From: Umbelopsis isabellina
Taxonomy: Eukaryota; Mucoromycota; Umbelopsidomycetes; Umbelopsidales; Umbelopsidaceae
Assembly (NCBI GenBank): GCA_016758905.1
Contig: JAEPQZ010000007.1
Span: 929,595-993,594 of the forward strand
Reading direction: 5' to 3'
DNA length: 64,000 nucleotides
Positions 1-12,341 of this stretch are shown piece by piece; position 1 is the stretch's first letter; every line of letters begins with the position of its first letter. Both the position numbers and the translations under genes were made by a program. Below the pieces are notes generated by a model. That model saw nothing but the letters and a program-made list of their open reading frames with translations, was not told the DNA's origin and did not search any database.

Positions 1-1593
1 CCTTGACCGTGGGCCATGAACTTGATCGTTCGCAAAACTACTCGAGAAATATACATCTCATCTGCAGATAAAAGCGCCAAAAGGATGGATTGTACACCTT
101 TGATCTGTCGAAATTCTGCCGCTGCCACATCTGATGGTAATACTTAGGGACCATAGGTCTTATTTAGGTACCTGACAAAAGTTTAAAACTCACCTTTCAA
201 AACAAACTCATGCATCAGACCGGCCGCCCAATATATCAGTTCAACATCATCTGATAGATATGAAATGTCAGTTGTGTTAAGTTTCAATGTGTCGTTGAAA
301 TCCACTCATTACCACTTCTCAAGCACACCGATATAAGACTGACTATGTTGTAATCGAGCAATTCCGTCAGGATAGCTCGCGCCTCTGTATATCTAAAGTA
401 TTAGCGAAATATTAAGACATTACGCTTGTTAGCAAACAAATCGTACTGACCTACAGGGTCCACGCTTGCAATTACACGAACTAAACTTTGCATACAAAAC
501 TTGGGCATATTCGTATTACCAAATGTCATTCGCGCCATTTTCGCCAAAATGGCAACAAAACCGTTGGTGATTAATGGTCGATGAAAAGGTTCTAGTGTGG
601 CGAGTCAGGTATTAGTTACAAAGCTATATCTCAAAGAGCAAATAGAGAACTTTACCTGAAAGTGACACCTGATGAAGTACCATCAAACTCCAGTACTTGA
701 GCTCGTTATTTCGAAGCGTCTCCGATGTCAAAATGCGTTTCAGTGGTTCCAGCACGCCAATCTCCAGGATATGGATCTTTCGGTCATCATGAGATTGTAT
801 GAGATCACACAGAGCTACTGCTGCAGATCTATGTGTAGTCTCGGGTATATCCTCATCTACGCTCTTTAGCATGTCTACTAAAACATCCAATGCTCCGGCG
901 TCCACCAACTTCTTCTTGTTCGCCTCTGTCAGATAGATTTCTCGTTATTTTTGCACTTGACAGATGGAAACGAATTGTGTTAATTTTTACCAGTACGAGA
1001 CAACAATTGCAAAGCAGATATGCCTTTTATCCGAGCATCGACAGATTCAGTCACTCTGCAAGCCTGAATCACAGTAGGAAGATGGTCTTCTAATATTTTT
1101 GACAACAACAATCACTTAAGGCTGACATTCTTAATATGCAGAAAATATCCAGTCTCCTTACCAAGCATTGCTCTTTCCAGCACAATTTTAGCAGCGCTAT
1201 CGTCATAAAAATAGAATTTGTCATGCTAGCTGGTCGCAAAGGAGTGTAAGGTAAGTACTGAATGAATTTACCTGTTATGAAGGTTCACATTATCGGACTG
1301 AGTCAAAAGGGCTAAAGTGCGTAGGTCTATCGCTGAAATAGCCATCATCATGATATTAGTATCCAGCAGCAGCTGCCTAAACAATGAAGCACTTAAATAC
1401 CATCTTCTAGTTTCCTCTTTTTGTTCGAATCCCACTTGTCTCTTCGTCGACGTCCATGTTCAGAGCCTGCATTCTGAAGGGTTTTGAGATGTGCATGAAT
1501 CGAATATACCATCAGCACAGAGGCAAATCCCACAGCATAAAGCGTCAACGCCTTTTTGGTCTCAGCATTCCAAGATAGACGGGTAGTCGGCAT
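1..1593 (-). CDS. Membrane-anchored armadillo-repeat protein (partial, 3' end outside window)
   Basis: Nine exons can be read on the minus strand: 1593-1436, 1376-1272, 1196-1162, 1089-991, 925-656, 591-447, 392-313, 250-194 and 130 to the edge. All phases agree. The product starts MPTTRLSW and has one hydrophobic segment at about residues 14-34 (LTLYAVGFASVLMVY) followed by a basic stretch (GRRRRDKW), as in an N-terminal signal anchor. The rest is alpha-helical repeats of armadillo type, for example VDAGALDVLVDMLKS and ILEIGVLEPLKRIL. Such repeats form a scaffold that binds other proteins; the partner here is unknown. An ATG-less extension upstream (GTG) was not used. The architecture (one membrane anchor plus ARM repeats) recalls organelle-surface ARMC proteins, but I cannot assign an orthologue. 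The start is the first in-frame ATG. Confidence 0.8.
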
Positions 1594-1859
1594 ATGCTTG
1601 ATAGTATGGGTGTTCCTGCTGGTGCTGCACGCAACTTTCCGTACGAAATCGTCTACAAGTAAAGTGGCAGTCACGATTCACCACAGCTTCGGCTGTTCAT
1701 AAAACAAAAAATCCTATAAGAACGTGCAACTCTCACATACTTTGATATATAACAATGTCTTTATTATCTTTGAGAACTTGAACAGAAAATTCCTAAAGCT
1801 GTCCTCTCAAAGGATTTGAAATTTTAAACACATAGGAACAAAGGGAATTTCGAAGTAAT

Positions 1860-3377
1860 TTATTTGGTGGAGAGGGCAGAGACACCGGGGAGTTCCTTGC
1901 CTTCAAGCAATTCCAAAGAGGCACCACCACCAGTAGAGATATGGCTGATCTTGCCCTCAGCACCCCATTGCAAAGCAGCGGTGGCAGTATCACCGCCACC
2001 GATGATGCTAGTAGCACCCTTGTTGGTAGCCTCAATGACAGCCTCGAGAGCAGACTTGGTGCCGCTAGCGAACTTGTCAAACTCGAACACACCAGTAGGT
2101 CCGTTCCAGAGGATAGTCTTGGCTGAGAGGATCTCATCACGGAAGATCTTGTTAGACTCCTTTCCGCAATCAAGACCTTGTCGGTCGTCGGGAATGCCAT
2201 CGGCATCAGTGGCGTAACCAGTGTTAGCGTTGGGGCTGAAGTCGTCAGCAGTAACGTAGTCGACGGGGAAGATCATCTTAACGTTCTTTGCCTTGGCCTT
2301 CTCAATAAGTCCTTGCACCAATTCAGCACCAGCCTTATCGAACAAAGACTTTCCAATCTGCGAGGATAGTCGGAGTTTAGCATAGGTAGTCTTACGATAA
2401 TAACGCTCTCATAGAGAATGAGACCACAATCATACGACTGGTATCAAAATTTTACCTTCACATCCTCCAAAGTCTTCTTGAAAGTGAAAGCCATACCACC
2501 GCAAACAATCAAGGCGTTGACCTTGTCGAGCATGTTCTCGATCAGCTTGATCTTATCAGATACCTTAGCACTGATGGGATGAAAGATAAACCCACATTAG
2601 TGACTGTGAAATTCTTATCGATTCATCCAGAAAAAAAGATGTTGTGTGTACTTACCCACCGAGGATGGCAAGGAAAGGTCGCTCAGGGTGCTCAAGAACT
2701 TTGGCAAAGTATTCAAGTTCCTTTTGCATAAGGAAACCAGCGGCGCGCTGGGGAAGCTCAACGCCAACCATGGAAGAGTGAGCGCGATGGGCGGTACCGA
2801 AGGCGTCGTTGACGTAAACATCAGCAAGGCTGGTCAAGCTAGCACGGAACTTCTTGACAGACTCAGGATCAGCCTTGGTCTTGTTGCCATCCTTATCCTT
2901 GGCAGAGCCTTCTTCTTCAATGTGGAAACGAAGATTCTCAAGAAGAATAACCTTACCACCAGTAGCAGCTTTGCACTCAGACTCGACCTCAGAACCGACG
3001 CAGTCGTTGAGGAAAGTAACAGGCTTACCGAGAAGCTTCTCAACTTCAGCAGCAACGGGAGCAAGAGAATACTTGTCTTGACGCTTACCGTCGGGACGGC
3101 CAAGATGGGACATCAAGATAACGGCAGCAGCTCCGTGGTCCAAAGCGTACTTGATAGTAGGCAAAGCTTGAACAATACGGTTGTTGTTGCTGATCTTACC
3201 ATCTTTCAAAGGAACGTTGAAGTCCACACTATAGCCCAATAGACGGAAGCGTGCATTTTAGTAAGTTGCACGGTGCACCAACAGCTGAGTCTATCCTATG
3301 TTTGTAACTTACCGAATGAGAACACGTTTGTCCTTAAGTTGGAGGTCACGAATGGAAAGCTTGTTTGACAGCGACAT
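1860..3377 (-). CDS. pgk1: Phosphoglycerate kinase
   Basis: Cytosolic glycolytic enzyme that transfers the acyl phosphate of 1,3-bisphosphoglycerate to ADP. Four exons: 3377-3313, 3228-2656, 2570-2456, 2357-1860, about 416 residues, the normal family length. Exon 1 encodes [12 protein letters not shown]. The join to exon 2 restores the N-domain signature [12 protein letters not shown]. Further landmarks are the substrate-binding [27 protein letters not shown], the hinge region, and the C-terminal nucleotide-binding [11 protein letters not shown] with the [17 protein letters not shown] tail. The gene is complete. Codon use is strongly biased toward C-ending codons compared with its neighbours, as expected for a highly expressed gene. 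A TATA box lies about 50 bases upstream, and the promoter is shared head-to-head with NSE4. Confidence 0.97.
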
Positions 3378-3828
3378 AGTAGAGTGAAAATAGGTATAAA
3401 GAAAGAAACTACGGGATGGCATTGGTTTTTATATTGAATATTTTGTGGTGTCGGATCGGAAATGCATGGGTGCTCAACAAATTATTAAACCCCGACTTAC
3501 CAGTCCTTTCTATGCATACAGACGCGCCATTATCTTGTTGGGTCATAAGCAGACCACCTAAAATATATACAGTACAGATGGCTATATAACATTCAGGAAA
3601 GATATCAGAAATAAGAAATATTGAACAGTATATATCTCTCCAATCTATATTATTCTCAGATGTTTTGCTTTGCAGTTCGCTCAGCAATAAGCATCTGATT
3701 CTCAAAAATTATCACATCACGAAGGAACGCGTAGTCCCGTGACAAGACTGCTTTTAAGGGGCACGGCAAACCTCTTTCTCCGCGTCAAAAAGATCTCGAG
3801 ATTTGTACAACTTCTTGCAGACAGTAAC
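3378..3828. promoter_or_regulatory. Bidirectional promoter between PGK and NSE4
   Basis: The 451 bases between the two divergent start codons hold no convincing gene. The PGK side has a TATA box. The NSE4 side has an upstream in-frame ATG at 3739 that would add 30 residues, but the downstream ATG at 3829 (MSEAVHSV) gives a more typical start. Confidence 0.5.
3427..3433 (-). promoter_or_regulatory. TATA box of the PGK gene
   Basis: The minus strand reads TATAAAA 50 bases before the PGK start codon. A strong TATA element fits the expected high expression of a glycolytic gene. The spacing leaves room for a 5' leader of roughly 20 bases. Confidence 0.6.
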
Positions 3829-5329
3829 ATGTCAGAAGCTGTGCATTCTGTTCTTCCCGGGAATGGCTCTCCAGAGAGAGATTATGAAGAAAATGTGTCT
3901 GCGGAGGAGGCGGAAGAAGATGAAGAAGACGAAGAGATAGACGAGCTTCAGGCATTGACACAACGGCTGAACAAAGAGATTGACAGAAGCCAGTACGATC
4001 CTTCTCAAGATAAATCAGAACGGCGAACTATCCGTCAAAGATACCGTGAATTAATTCAGTCTGCCGAGGGTATGTCCTTTCTTAAGCTGTGGAATATAGG
4101 ATCGTAACTAAGTGTTGCAAAACCACCGACACAATGCAGAAATCAAGAGGCAGGTGGCAGTAGGTGAAGCAGATGCGCTGAAGGAAACAATGCAAAAAGC
4201 GAATGAGCTATATCTTCAAGGTTCGTATTATGAATTATCTAATGACATAGTATTTTGATGCGAAATTGACACAAGCTGCATTTTATTAGTTAGAAATACC
4301 CAGGAAGCTACTTTAGATTCTCGTCTGCTGGTTCTCTCGGCGGATCTAAGTGTTCAAAAAGCCAGAAAGATGAGGGTGGATTTCAATTCTTTCGATACAG
4401 ATGAATTTGTGTCGAAAATCATCAGTTTAGGAGGTGGACGGCATCTGGCAGATTCAAATAATGATTCCGCGGAACTCAATTGGCAAGATATAGGCAAACA
4501 GGCTGTTAGGTTTGGTAAACGAGCAGTAACTATGGATTTCATGTGAGTGTTCATATCCATTTGGTCACTGGATTTAATTCACAACATGTCATTGGATAAA
4601 TTTTTAAACATCTCAAACATGCTATTGTTCAACTCAGGCAGGGACCACTGGCTGTAGAGAAAAAGCAAAGAACTGTTAGCCGGCAGGCAAGAATAGTCAA
4701 GAACAAGGAGGACCTTGTTACACCACAGCAGGTAAGAGCATCTAATCATTAGTATTATCTTATAATAGCATGATAACTTCATGTATAATCACCTATCCCA
4801 AATAGTTGCGAGAAGGTGATATCAAGGCATCTGAAAATGATACCGCTAATAACGTCAATGCCATTTATCGAATCTTGCATCAAAATGGGCCTACCAATTA
4901 TTTCAAGCTTGTAACGAACCCAAGCTCCTTCTCTCAGACTGTTGAAAATATATTTTACGTAGCGTTCCTAATCCGGAAGGCTGTAGCATCCATTGACGAT
5001 AGTTCTGGCATCCCTATCATCAGTATGTCATAATTTTCTGATTTATATTCAGCAGAATTATATGGCTCACTAATTGTTTTGATTTGAAAGGTACGCATGA
5101 GCCACCAACGACTGATGAATTAGGGGACGGTCTTCCCAAAAAGCAAATCATAATGTCTCTCAGCATGGACTTATGGAAGGTAAGTTAAGGGAACTAACCT
5201 GGTAGAACAGCTTTCAACATGCATCTTAACATGGTTTGGTAGGATATCATCGAAACCTTTGATATACAAGAGTCTATGATACCAACACGTCAGAGAACCG
5301 AGATTACTGGTGGTCAGTGGTATGGATAA
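3829..5329 (+). CDS. nse4: Non-SMC element 4, kleisin of the SMC5/6 complex
   Basis: Nse4 is the kleisin that bridges the Smc5 and Smc6 heads in the nuclear complex for recombinational repair and replication-fork stability. Seven exons: 3829-4069, 4140-4220, 4290-4542, 4638-4731, 4806-5022, 5091-5179, 5243-5329, giving 353 residues. An acidic N-terminus (about residues 25-40) precedes the conserved helical head-binding region, with motifs IRQRYRELIQSAEG and LDSRLLVLSADLSVQKARKM. The C-terminal winged-helix domain carries YFKLVTNPSSFSQTVENIFYVAF, read in pieces, and ends with IIMSLSMDLWKDIIETF followed by RTEITGGQWYG. The YFKLV...NP.SF.QTVEN pattern is diagnostic. All seven splice phases close. 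Nothing looks damaged. Confidence 0.93.
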
Positions 5330-5942
5330 TAACATATGTATAATAATTAAAAACGAGCATGTAAATTTCGATTCTGTAAAAATCTACAATCCGCAATTTC
5401 CCCCTTTTACCATTCAATTGAGAAAGAAAGAACAATTGATGTCGTCTAGCTTTCACTCGCAATTATAGTCACCTCTATAGATTCTGTAGTTACTAAATAT
5501 TGAGCATATAGCCAGTGTCATTTGTATTATGGGACTCCGTCTTCATGTTTGCTTGCTCACGAAATTAGGCGCTGCAATGTGATGGCAACAACACCTCCAA
5601 AAATTTCTGTTTTCGGCAAGCAAATAAACTTACAAACATTGTAACTACAATTTGTTGCTTTGGAAAGGCTTACGAAGGGGATAATAAAGCACACAAGCTA
5701 AATTACATATACTTATGGAAATGGAGATTTCGTTTATAAGATATCAGCCGCTTCATAGTCCGGAAGTTGTCGGCAGATAATGTGTTTGATTGGTCCATGT
5801 TTTTGTTCTTGCGAGCCAGCCCAGCTCAGATTATTTCAATTGCGAGGACAAAATTTTCTGTTCCGTTGTTGTTGCAAGCTTCTTGAATACAGCAAAAACT
5901 CATTTTATAACCGATTTAAGACGCGCACTACTCTTTATAACG
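5330..5942. other. Intergenic: NSE4 3' region and GYF-gene promoter
   Basis: There are 613 AT-rich bases between two plus-strand genes. Short ORFs near 5780-5990 have no family resemblance and overlap the leader and first intron of the GYF gene. I see no repeat, RNA gene or strong TATA box. Confidence 0.5.
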
Positions 5943-8900
5943 ATGTCGACAAATATGAACTTTGGTCCGGAATGGTAAATGACATCTAAAGTCTATCCCA
6001 GGATACATTTTATCAGGAATGCTAATACTTTATGTTTGTTTGACAGGATGCGTGGCACCCTACCAAAACGAGCTAACAATCTGGAATCATCTCGCTCCAT
6101 CTCTCCAACAGCTCCTATCAGCGGAAGCGCAACAAAGTCTGCAAGTTCCCACCACCCAGCGATTCAACGACAGCATTCCATTCTCGATGGCTTGACTGTG
6201 CTAGATCAAAACTCGGTCCTCGGCCCTTCATCCAGTTACATAGGACAGGACGATCAGCATGATAACCCATACAAATATTCCAAGGAATTCATGCTCAGCC
6301 TTTTCAAACCGTATGCTCTTCCTGTGGAGATCGAGAGACATGAATATGTGGTGGTTGAAGACTGCCAACAGCCACTTGCAAAGGTAGAGCTGACCGAACA
6401 CGAAAAGAAGGTACTTGTTATTCCTTTAGCTTCTGCAGTTATACGAAACTTGCTAACCCAGATCATTTGATTTTCACATTAGTTATTGTCTGGACCAGCG
6501 CATTCGAACCTTTCACGTAAACGAGCAGACATTGTTGCCGATACCAGTGCGGACGGAAGATCATTGCGCAATAAGAGTGAATTTGCTAATAGCCCAACGA
6601 TCGAGAAAGATGCAAGCTCAACTCGCTTCGGTTTAAATCGTGCGAAAGGTATGAAAACGTCTTATTTTGCTAAGTTGGTCAAACCTGATCATCTTTTCTA
6701 ACAAGTCTATTTACAAAGGTCGGCAATCCGAGAATGTAACGTCTGCAAGCATGGCTGGCGAACTACAAGATACAGGTAATTTACAAAAATTTTTGCAAGG
6801 TCCAGCTCTGAACCAACGTGCTAACGGCTGGAAAATAAAAATTAGATTCAGCATCTTTGCGTAGTTCACAGCCTTCAGCCCAGGGGTTAAATCAATCTGA
6901 CGACCGGTACCAGGATCATGCCAACTCGGCAAATTGGAACCAGCTTTCAACTAGCCACGATCCACATTTTGACGAGAGTTCTGTGCTGAGTGTTCTTGAT
7001 GAAGGGAAAGGTAGTTCAAATGGTATGTTTGATCCACCGAGCTCGACATTGAAGGGCGCCGGGCATTTGAATGATCGATTCAATTCTTTGAGCTTGGGCA
7101 GCTCTTCGTTTGGCGGTAACATTGGCGTCGACATGGGAGGCAAGGTTGACTCACCACACAGTTTTGCTTCATCTACGCCATTAGGCGACTTGAGAAAGGC
7201 TCCGGAACAATATCAATGGTACTATAGAGATCCAACTGGTTTAGTCCAAGGTCCATTTGAAGCCCAGGACATGCATGATTGGTACAAGGCTGGTTTCTTT
7301 TCCCAAACATTGTTAATTCGAAGAGAGGATGAGGTTTCATTTGAACCATTAGCTGCATTCATTCGCAAAATTGGCGATGAAGATAAGCCTTTCTTAGTTC
7401 CTTACTCTCCTCAAAGTCAAACGAGTGTAAGAACACCTTTGGACTTTGGTATGCAGCAGCAGTCTCGCATGTTAGAAGATCCATTCTTGCGTAGTCCATT
7501 CGGTATTGCTGGCCAATTTGGCTCACAACCACCTTTGCAACATCAATCGGATATGCTACTTCAACAACAACTTTCTGGATCGCATTTAGGTGGACTTGGC
7601 GGACTTGGTGGGAACTTTTTTCAACAGAGACCCACTTCTGCTCAATCTCCTTCCGGTTTGCTAGGCTCTTATGGCAACTTTGGATCGAATTTGTTCAGCC
7701 CCCCGAGAGAATCTGGAATGGGATCTCCTTGGGCAGAAGTTCCTCCGCAAGTCACTCCTACACGTGGAAGTGCAATCGGAGGGGCCGATTTGTTCGGTGG
7801 CAATAACTTGAATCCACTGTTATCGCCACATCGACAAACACCCACCCAGCAACATAACCAACTTTTTACCGACCCTGCTGGACAGGCTGGATTTTTGGAC
7901 CATTCTCAGAGAAGTCTGTCGCAACAGCAACTGCAGCATCAACAATATATGCAAATGCTGCAACAGAAGCAAATGTTTCAACAACAGCAGGCTGAGGCCA
8001 TGAATGCGTCCATGCACCATCTACATCAAAGGCAACAACAGCAGTTGCAGCAGCAACAAACCCCGAGTTCAACACAACAGGATCAAATTGATAGTGCTCC
8101 CAACCAAAGTACACCTGTGATGGCAGCATCTGTAGCTCCAGCAGCGGAGAAGCAAGCCAAAAAATCTGGTGGTTTCAACGGATGGGGCTCTGCACCTGGA
8201 ACTCCACTGTTTGGTGGTGCTTCATGGGAACCTCTTGTTTCAACACCCTCTAGAACCCTAGTGGACGATCCTTTTGAAAGACGTTCGGCTGTACAATCAC
8301 CTGCCATTTCCCCTCCCAAGCAAAACAAGACGCTAGATATCTCCAAGTCGGATACTGCGGATCAGCAGAGACGCCATGTTGAGGAGCTGCTTACCGAAAA
8401 TGCTGATGTGAATATATTATCAAGCTTGTCAAAAAGTGAGAATGAGATAACTATCCAAAAGGCGGCTCCCGAAGTAGCAACGCCTCCACCAAAATTACCA
8501 TCTGTCATCACTGCACCAGCTGTCAAGCCAATTTCATTGAGAGAGATCCAAGAGGAAGAGATGAAGAAGCAAAAGGAAGTAGCCAAGCAACAACAGCTAA
8601 GTGCTAAGGCGCCATCGAAACCCACTGGCTGGGGAGCGTCCACCCCTTGGAGCTTGTCTGATGACATGCCAAAAGGTCTTTCTCTGCGAGAAATCCAAGA
8701 GTTGGAAGCCAAAGAGTTTGAGGCAAGAAAGATTCTTGAGAAACAATCTGCTGCAGATTTGTTAGCTCCAAACTCCCCTCTATTCTCAACACCTTCGACC
8801 ATGTCATGGGGTGTCGTCTCACCTGGTAAACAGAAACCTGCGACTCCATCAGGCGCTGCTGGTGCTGCACCATGGGCTTCTACCACCGCACCTAAGAAGA

Positions 8901-9642
8901 CGTTGCGTGAAATCCAAATGGAAGAAGAAGAAGAAGCGCGAAAGGCGAAAGTTGCTCAACAGCAAACCGCATCTTTGGCGTCCGCTGTTTCTCAAACTTC
9001 AAATATTCCACTTGGCTCTGCTACTAATAGCTCTACTAAGGGATACGCTGGTATTGTTGGAAACACTGGCATCAGAGTATGTATACGATTTATGATTGAA
9101 CGTAATCATGTGCCTTGCTAACAACTGGCTTTTGTTCATTTTAGCCCCATACTCCTACATCCTCATGGACTACTGTCACTGGTGGTCGAGCAACCAAGGC
9201 ACCAACTGCCTCTACCAGTAGCAGCCGCTCTCCTTGGGATACAGTCGGTGCACCAAAGCAATCTCCAAGCGTAGTTACCAATGCATCTGCCGGTTCAGCT
9301 GCAATTACGAAACCTGCAACAGGCGAGAAAAAAGGCCCTAGCGAAGACTTTTATCGATGGTGCCGTCAAGCATTGAAGGGACTTGATTCCAATGTTGACT
9401 CTGAAGATTTTATGCAAATGTTGGTGGCTTTTCCTCTGGATAACAGTTCGGTGGAAATCATCCAGGATATGATCTATGCCAATTCCACCTCATTGGATGG
9501 CCGACGATTTGCTGATGAGTTTATGAAGCGACGCAAGGCTGATATTGCTGGTAAACTGGATATTAGCAACGTTATGGCGAGTGATGACGATACAAATGCA
9601 TTTAAAGTAGTGTCAAAGAAGAAGAAGTTCGTCAAAGCCTAA
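5943..9642 (+). CDS. GYF-domain protein (GIGYF/SMY2-like)
   Basis: GYF proteins bind proline-rich ligands (PPG-phi motifs) and in animals and fungi link to mRNA repression and decay or vesicle traffic. Six exons: 5943-5974, 6047-6410, 6483-6648, 6719-6775, 6846-9076, 9145-9642, 1115 residues. The short first exon restores the family start FGPEWMRGTLP. The GYF domain is at about residues 327-385: WYYRDPTGLVQGPFEAQDM, W-Y-K-A-G-F-F, then LLIRREDEV. A glutamine-rich tract spans about residues 565-625. It is followed by three copies of a short helix motif: SLREIQEEE, SLREIQELE and TLREIQMEE. The C-terminus has a conserved helical domain (DFYRWCRQALKGL and VEIIQDMIYANS) and ends in the basic SKKKKFVKA, typical of GIGYF/SMY2. 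Role in RNA control is inferred from the family. Confidence 0.9.
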
Positions 9643-9840
9643 TTCTTTGAACTCACTGTAGAGAAGCCCATACACTTTCTAGTTCGTAAAAAATAAGATA
9701 AAAAATGAATAGAGAATATCAATTTTTCCAATATGTTGTGGTGTATCAAATCAAATCAAAGCATTGCCAGATAAATTCTCGCCGTCAACAGCCCTGATTT
9801 CGTAACTCCGGCAGTGCGACATTTCCCCCAGTACATTGCA

Positions 9841-11457
9841 ATGAACTTCAATCTGTTCAAGCCGAAGCAGAAAACACCACCAGAGTTAGTGAGAAATGCA
9901 AAGGATGCTGTACATAGGCTCGACACATCGGACAAGAGAAAGGTAATTCAAGTTTGAGCATTTTGTACAGGCTGCAGCATTGCCTAGCGCGTTCCTGTGC
10001 TTAACATAATCCCATCCAATCTTAGGCTACCGAGGATATTTCTAAAACATTGCTAGCAATGAAGACGATCCTCTATGGTGATGGCGGTTTGTTGACTTTT
10101 CCTTGCATTATTGCGGTTGGAGATATGCTCTGGACAAGCCAGTGGCCAACCTTGACAAGTTTAGTGTAAATGTTAAACTTGCATGCTTATTTCACAAAAT
10201 AGACAACGATCCCATTCCGGAACAAGTTGCCCAGTTGTCTCAAGAAGTTCACAATAACGATCTATTGCAACTTCTGGTTTTCAATATGCAGCGCTTTGAA
10301 TTCGAGGCAAGTACCTCATATGCAGAGTATGGAAGTATTGGCGGTATCGTGATGTTAACCACGCTTTCCAATTGTTTGTCGTACAGGCGCGGAAGGATGT
10401 TTCGCAGATATTTAATAATCTTTTGAGGAGACAGATTGGCTCTCGATGGCCAACAGTAGAATATCTTTGTACGCGCGAAGAGGTTTTGTTTACGCTTCTA
10501 AGAGGGTAAGCTTCAAGCCATGCCTGTTGCCTTCCCTACACGTTTACTGATTTGCTTGAAGGTATGAGCACCCTGAAATAGCTCTCAATTGTGGTCTGAT
10601 TCTTAGGGAGTGTCTTCGTCATGAGGCTTTGGCGAAAATCTACCTCTATTCCTCTGATTTCTATCTGTTCTTTGACTATGTGGAAATGAGCACATTTGAT
10701 ATCGCTTCGGATGCATTTGCTTCTTTCAAAGAACTCTTAACGAGACACAAGCAATTAGTAGCACAATTTTTGGAAGCAAACTATGATAAGGTATGGCATT
10801 ACTTTGAAACGACTTGTCTGAATATAGTTACTAAAGTACCCTTACCATCTACAGTTCTTTGAACACTATACCAAACTACTCATGTCATCAAATTATGTAA
10901 CAAAACGGCAGTCTTTGAAGGTATGTTAGAGAAGGAATTTGGGATGGACAACGATAGTGAAGCTCAATCTTTTGCTGACTGGTGTCTTGACAGCTTCTTG
11001 GCGAGATATTACTAGATAGATCAAACTTCAATGTTATGACCCGGTACATTAGCAGTGCGGAGAACCTAAAGCTCATGATGAACTTGTTAAGAGACAAAAG
11101 CAGAAACATCCAATTTGAGGCATTCCATGTCTTCAAGGTTTGAAATTTGAAAACAATTTGAACATGAGCTATATAGTCATTAATATTAACACAAACATGA
11201 TTTTCAGGTCTTTGTTGCAAATCCAAATAAGAACAAGCCAATTCTCGACATATTAACCAAAAATCAGGAGCGACTTATGGTTTTCTTGAACAACTTTCAC
11301 AATGATAGGCAAGGTAAATCAAAGGCACAAAATTGCAATTGGGCTTCATTTTTTTTTTTTTTTTTGCTGACATATAATACTAGATGATGAACAATTCAAC
11401 GATGAAAAAGCCTTTCTCCTCAAACAAATTGAAGATCTCAAACCTTCTCATGAATAG
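9841..11457 (+). CDS. mo25: Mo25/Hym1 family scaffold protein (CAB39 homologue)
   Basis: Mo25 is a helical-repeat scaffold that activates STE20/GCK kinases and acts in polarity (RAM network Hym1 in fungi). Nine exons: 9841-9942, 10026-10086, 10203-10306, 10387-10505, 10562-10790, 10855-10920, 10994-11137, 11208-11313, 11384-11457, giving 334 residues, the family norm. Signatures are [99 protein letters not shown] and [10 protein letters not shown]. Intron 3 begins with GC instead of GT (GAG|GCAAGT); only this splice preserves [12 protein letters not shown] 17-base poly-T lies in the last intron. The family assignment is very secure. Confidence 0.96.
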
Positions 11458-11910
11458 TGACGTGCATGGTATTGACTTAATGTTCTGCGAGAAGTCCATA
11501 ATAGAGATGACTTTGTATTTTCATCAAATTCCCTTGATTACCGACGCACCAGCCATGATGTAGACTACTTCTTCTCTTTATTTTTGTTGTTACCAGTCCT
11601 TTCCTTTCTTTTCGAATCTATATGTCACTTCGAGATCATTTCTTTTTACCCCGCACAGCTAAAATCTCCATTAGGCTTTGCAATGTTGTTCCTGTAAATG
11701 AAGAAAAAATGTCCAAAATCCACAATAAAATGACAAACAATGCATGACTTTTTAATTATAGATGTCTCTGGGATATAGTCATGATGGAAAAAAGTACAAA
11801 TAGTGAATGCTTAAAGTACAATTGTATGTGCAATGGAAATGTGATAGTGACATGAGGTTTGGGAAAGACGTCGATTTCGCGAGTTATATGTTGACAAAGC
11901 TGTGATGCGC
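11458..11910. other. Intergenic between convergent Mo25 and UPF0390 genes
   Basis: This region holds the facing 3' ends of two convergent genes. It is AT-rich, with several A-rich stretches that could serve as poly(A) signals (for example AATAAA-like runs near 11725). I see no ORF or RNA gene of note. Confidence 0.5.
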
Positions 11911-12341
11911 CTAGTTTCCTGTCTTTCCGCCCTTTTTTGGATTCAATTTCTTATCTTTGCTAGCCTCTGCACCTTCGTCAGCAAGTTTCTTCATGATGGT
12001 GAGCTTGCCAACAGCACCCGCTTTCACAGCCATTTGTCGCTCAATATTGCGATTGATGGATGCAGACAATTTCTATGAGATACTCAGGTTTAGCAGATAC
12101 GAGTAAATCTAAAATCACTAACAGTCATATCTACCTTCACAATTTGCTTTTGCTTAACCAGAGCCTTTTGCTTGGGAGCGATGACCTTGGCTGCATGCAT
12201 GTCGAGATTAATACTGGAAATAAAGCATTTGGAGACATATGACAAAGTGTATAGATTCTAACCTCCTTTCTTAGGTTTGCTTAAGTTTTTGACATTCTTA
12301 TTGGCAGGAGCCTTCGTCTTCTTCAATTGACCTTGAGCCAT
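11911..12341 (-). CDS. UPF0390-type small basic nucleolar protein (LYDG10 homologue)
   Basis: Three exons: 12341-12263, 12190-12135, 12072-11911, 98 residues. The protein starts MAQGQLKKTKAPANKN and continues LSKPKKG, AKVIAPKKQKA-like (AKVIAPKQKALVKQKQIVK), then KLSASINRNIERQMAVKAG and a lysine-rich end. The pattern MAQG..K-rich, then (R/K)VIAPKK and N-x-x-IE, is that of the UPF0390/DUF2462 family (Leydig cell tumour 10-kDa homologue), found in eukaryotic nuclei and linked to ribosome biogenesis or zinc-independent RNA binding. Function in this organism is inferred only from family. It was too fragmented for a single-frame scan, but its three phases close perfectly. Confidence 0.85.

Noticed and set aside
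534-553. Perfect palindrome GCCATTTT-cgcc-AAAATGGC
   Set aside because: It falls in an armadillo coding exon (ILAKMARM) and is explained by codons; kept apart from the promoter ATGGC motif.
1421-1434. tRNA T-loop-like GTTCGAATCC
   Set aside because: It lies inside exon 1/intron 1 of the armadillo gene, and no acceptor stem or D-arm can be folded around it.
2646-3242. 198-codon plus-strand ORF
   Set aside because: It is the antisense shadow of the strongly codon-biased PGK exon 2; no family resemblance.
8362-8886. 174-codon minus-strand ORF
   Set aside because: Antisense to the GYF coding exon; Cys/Phe-rich shadow of Ser/Lys codons.
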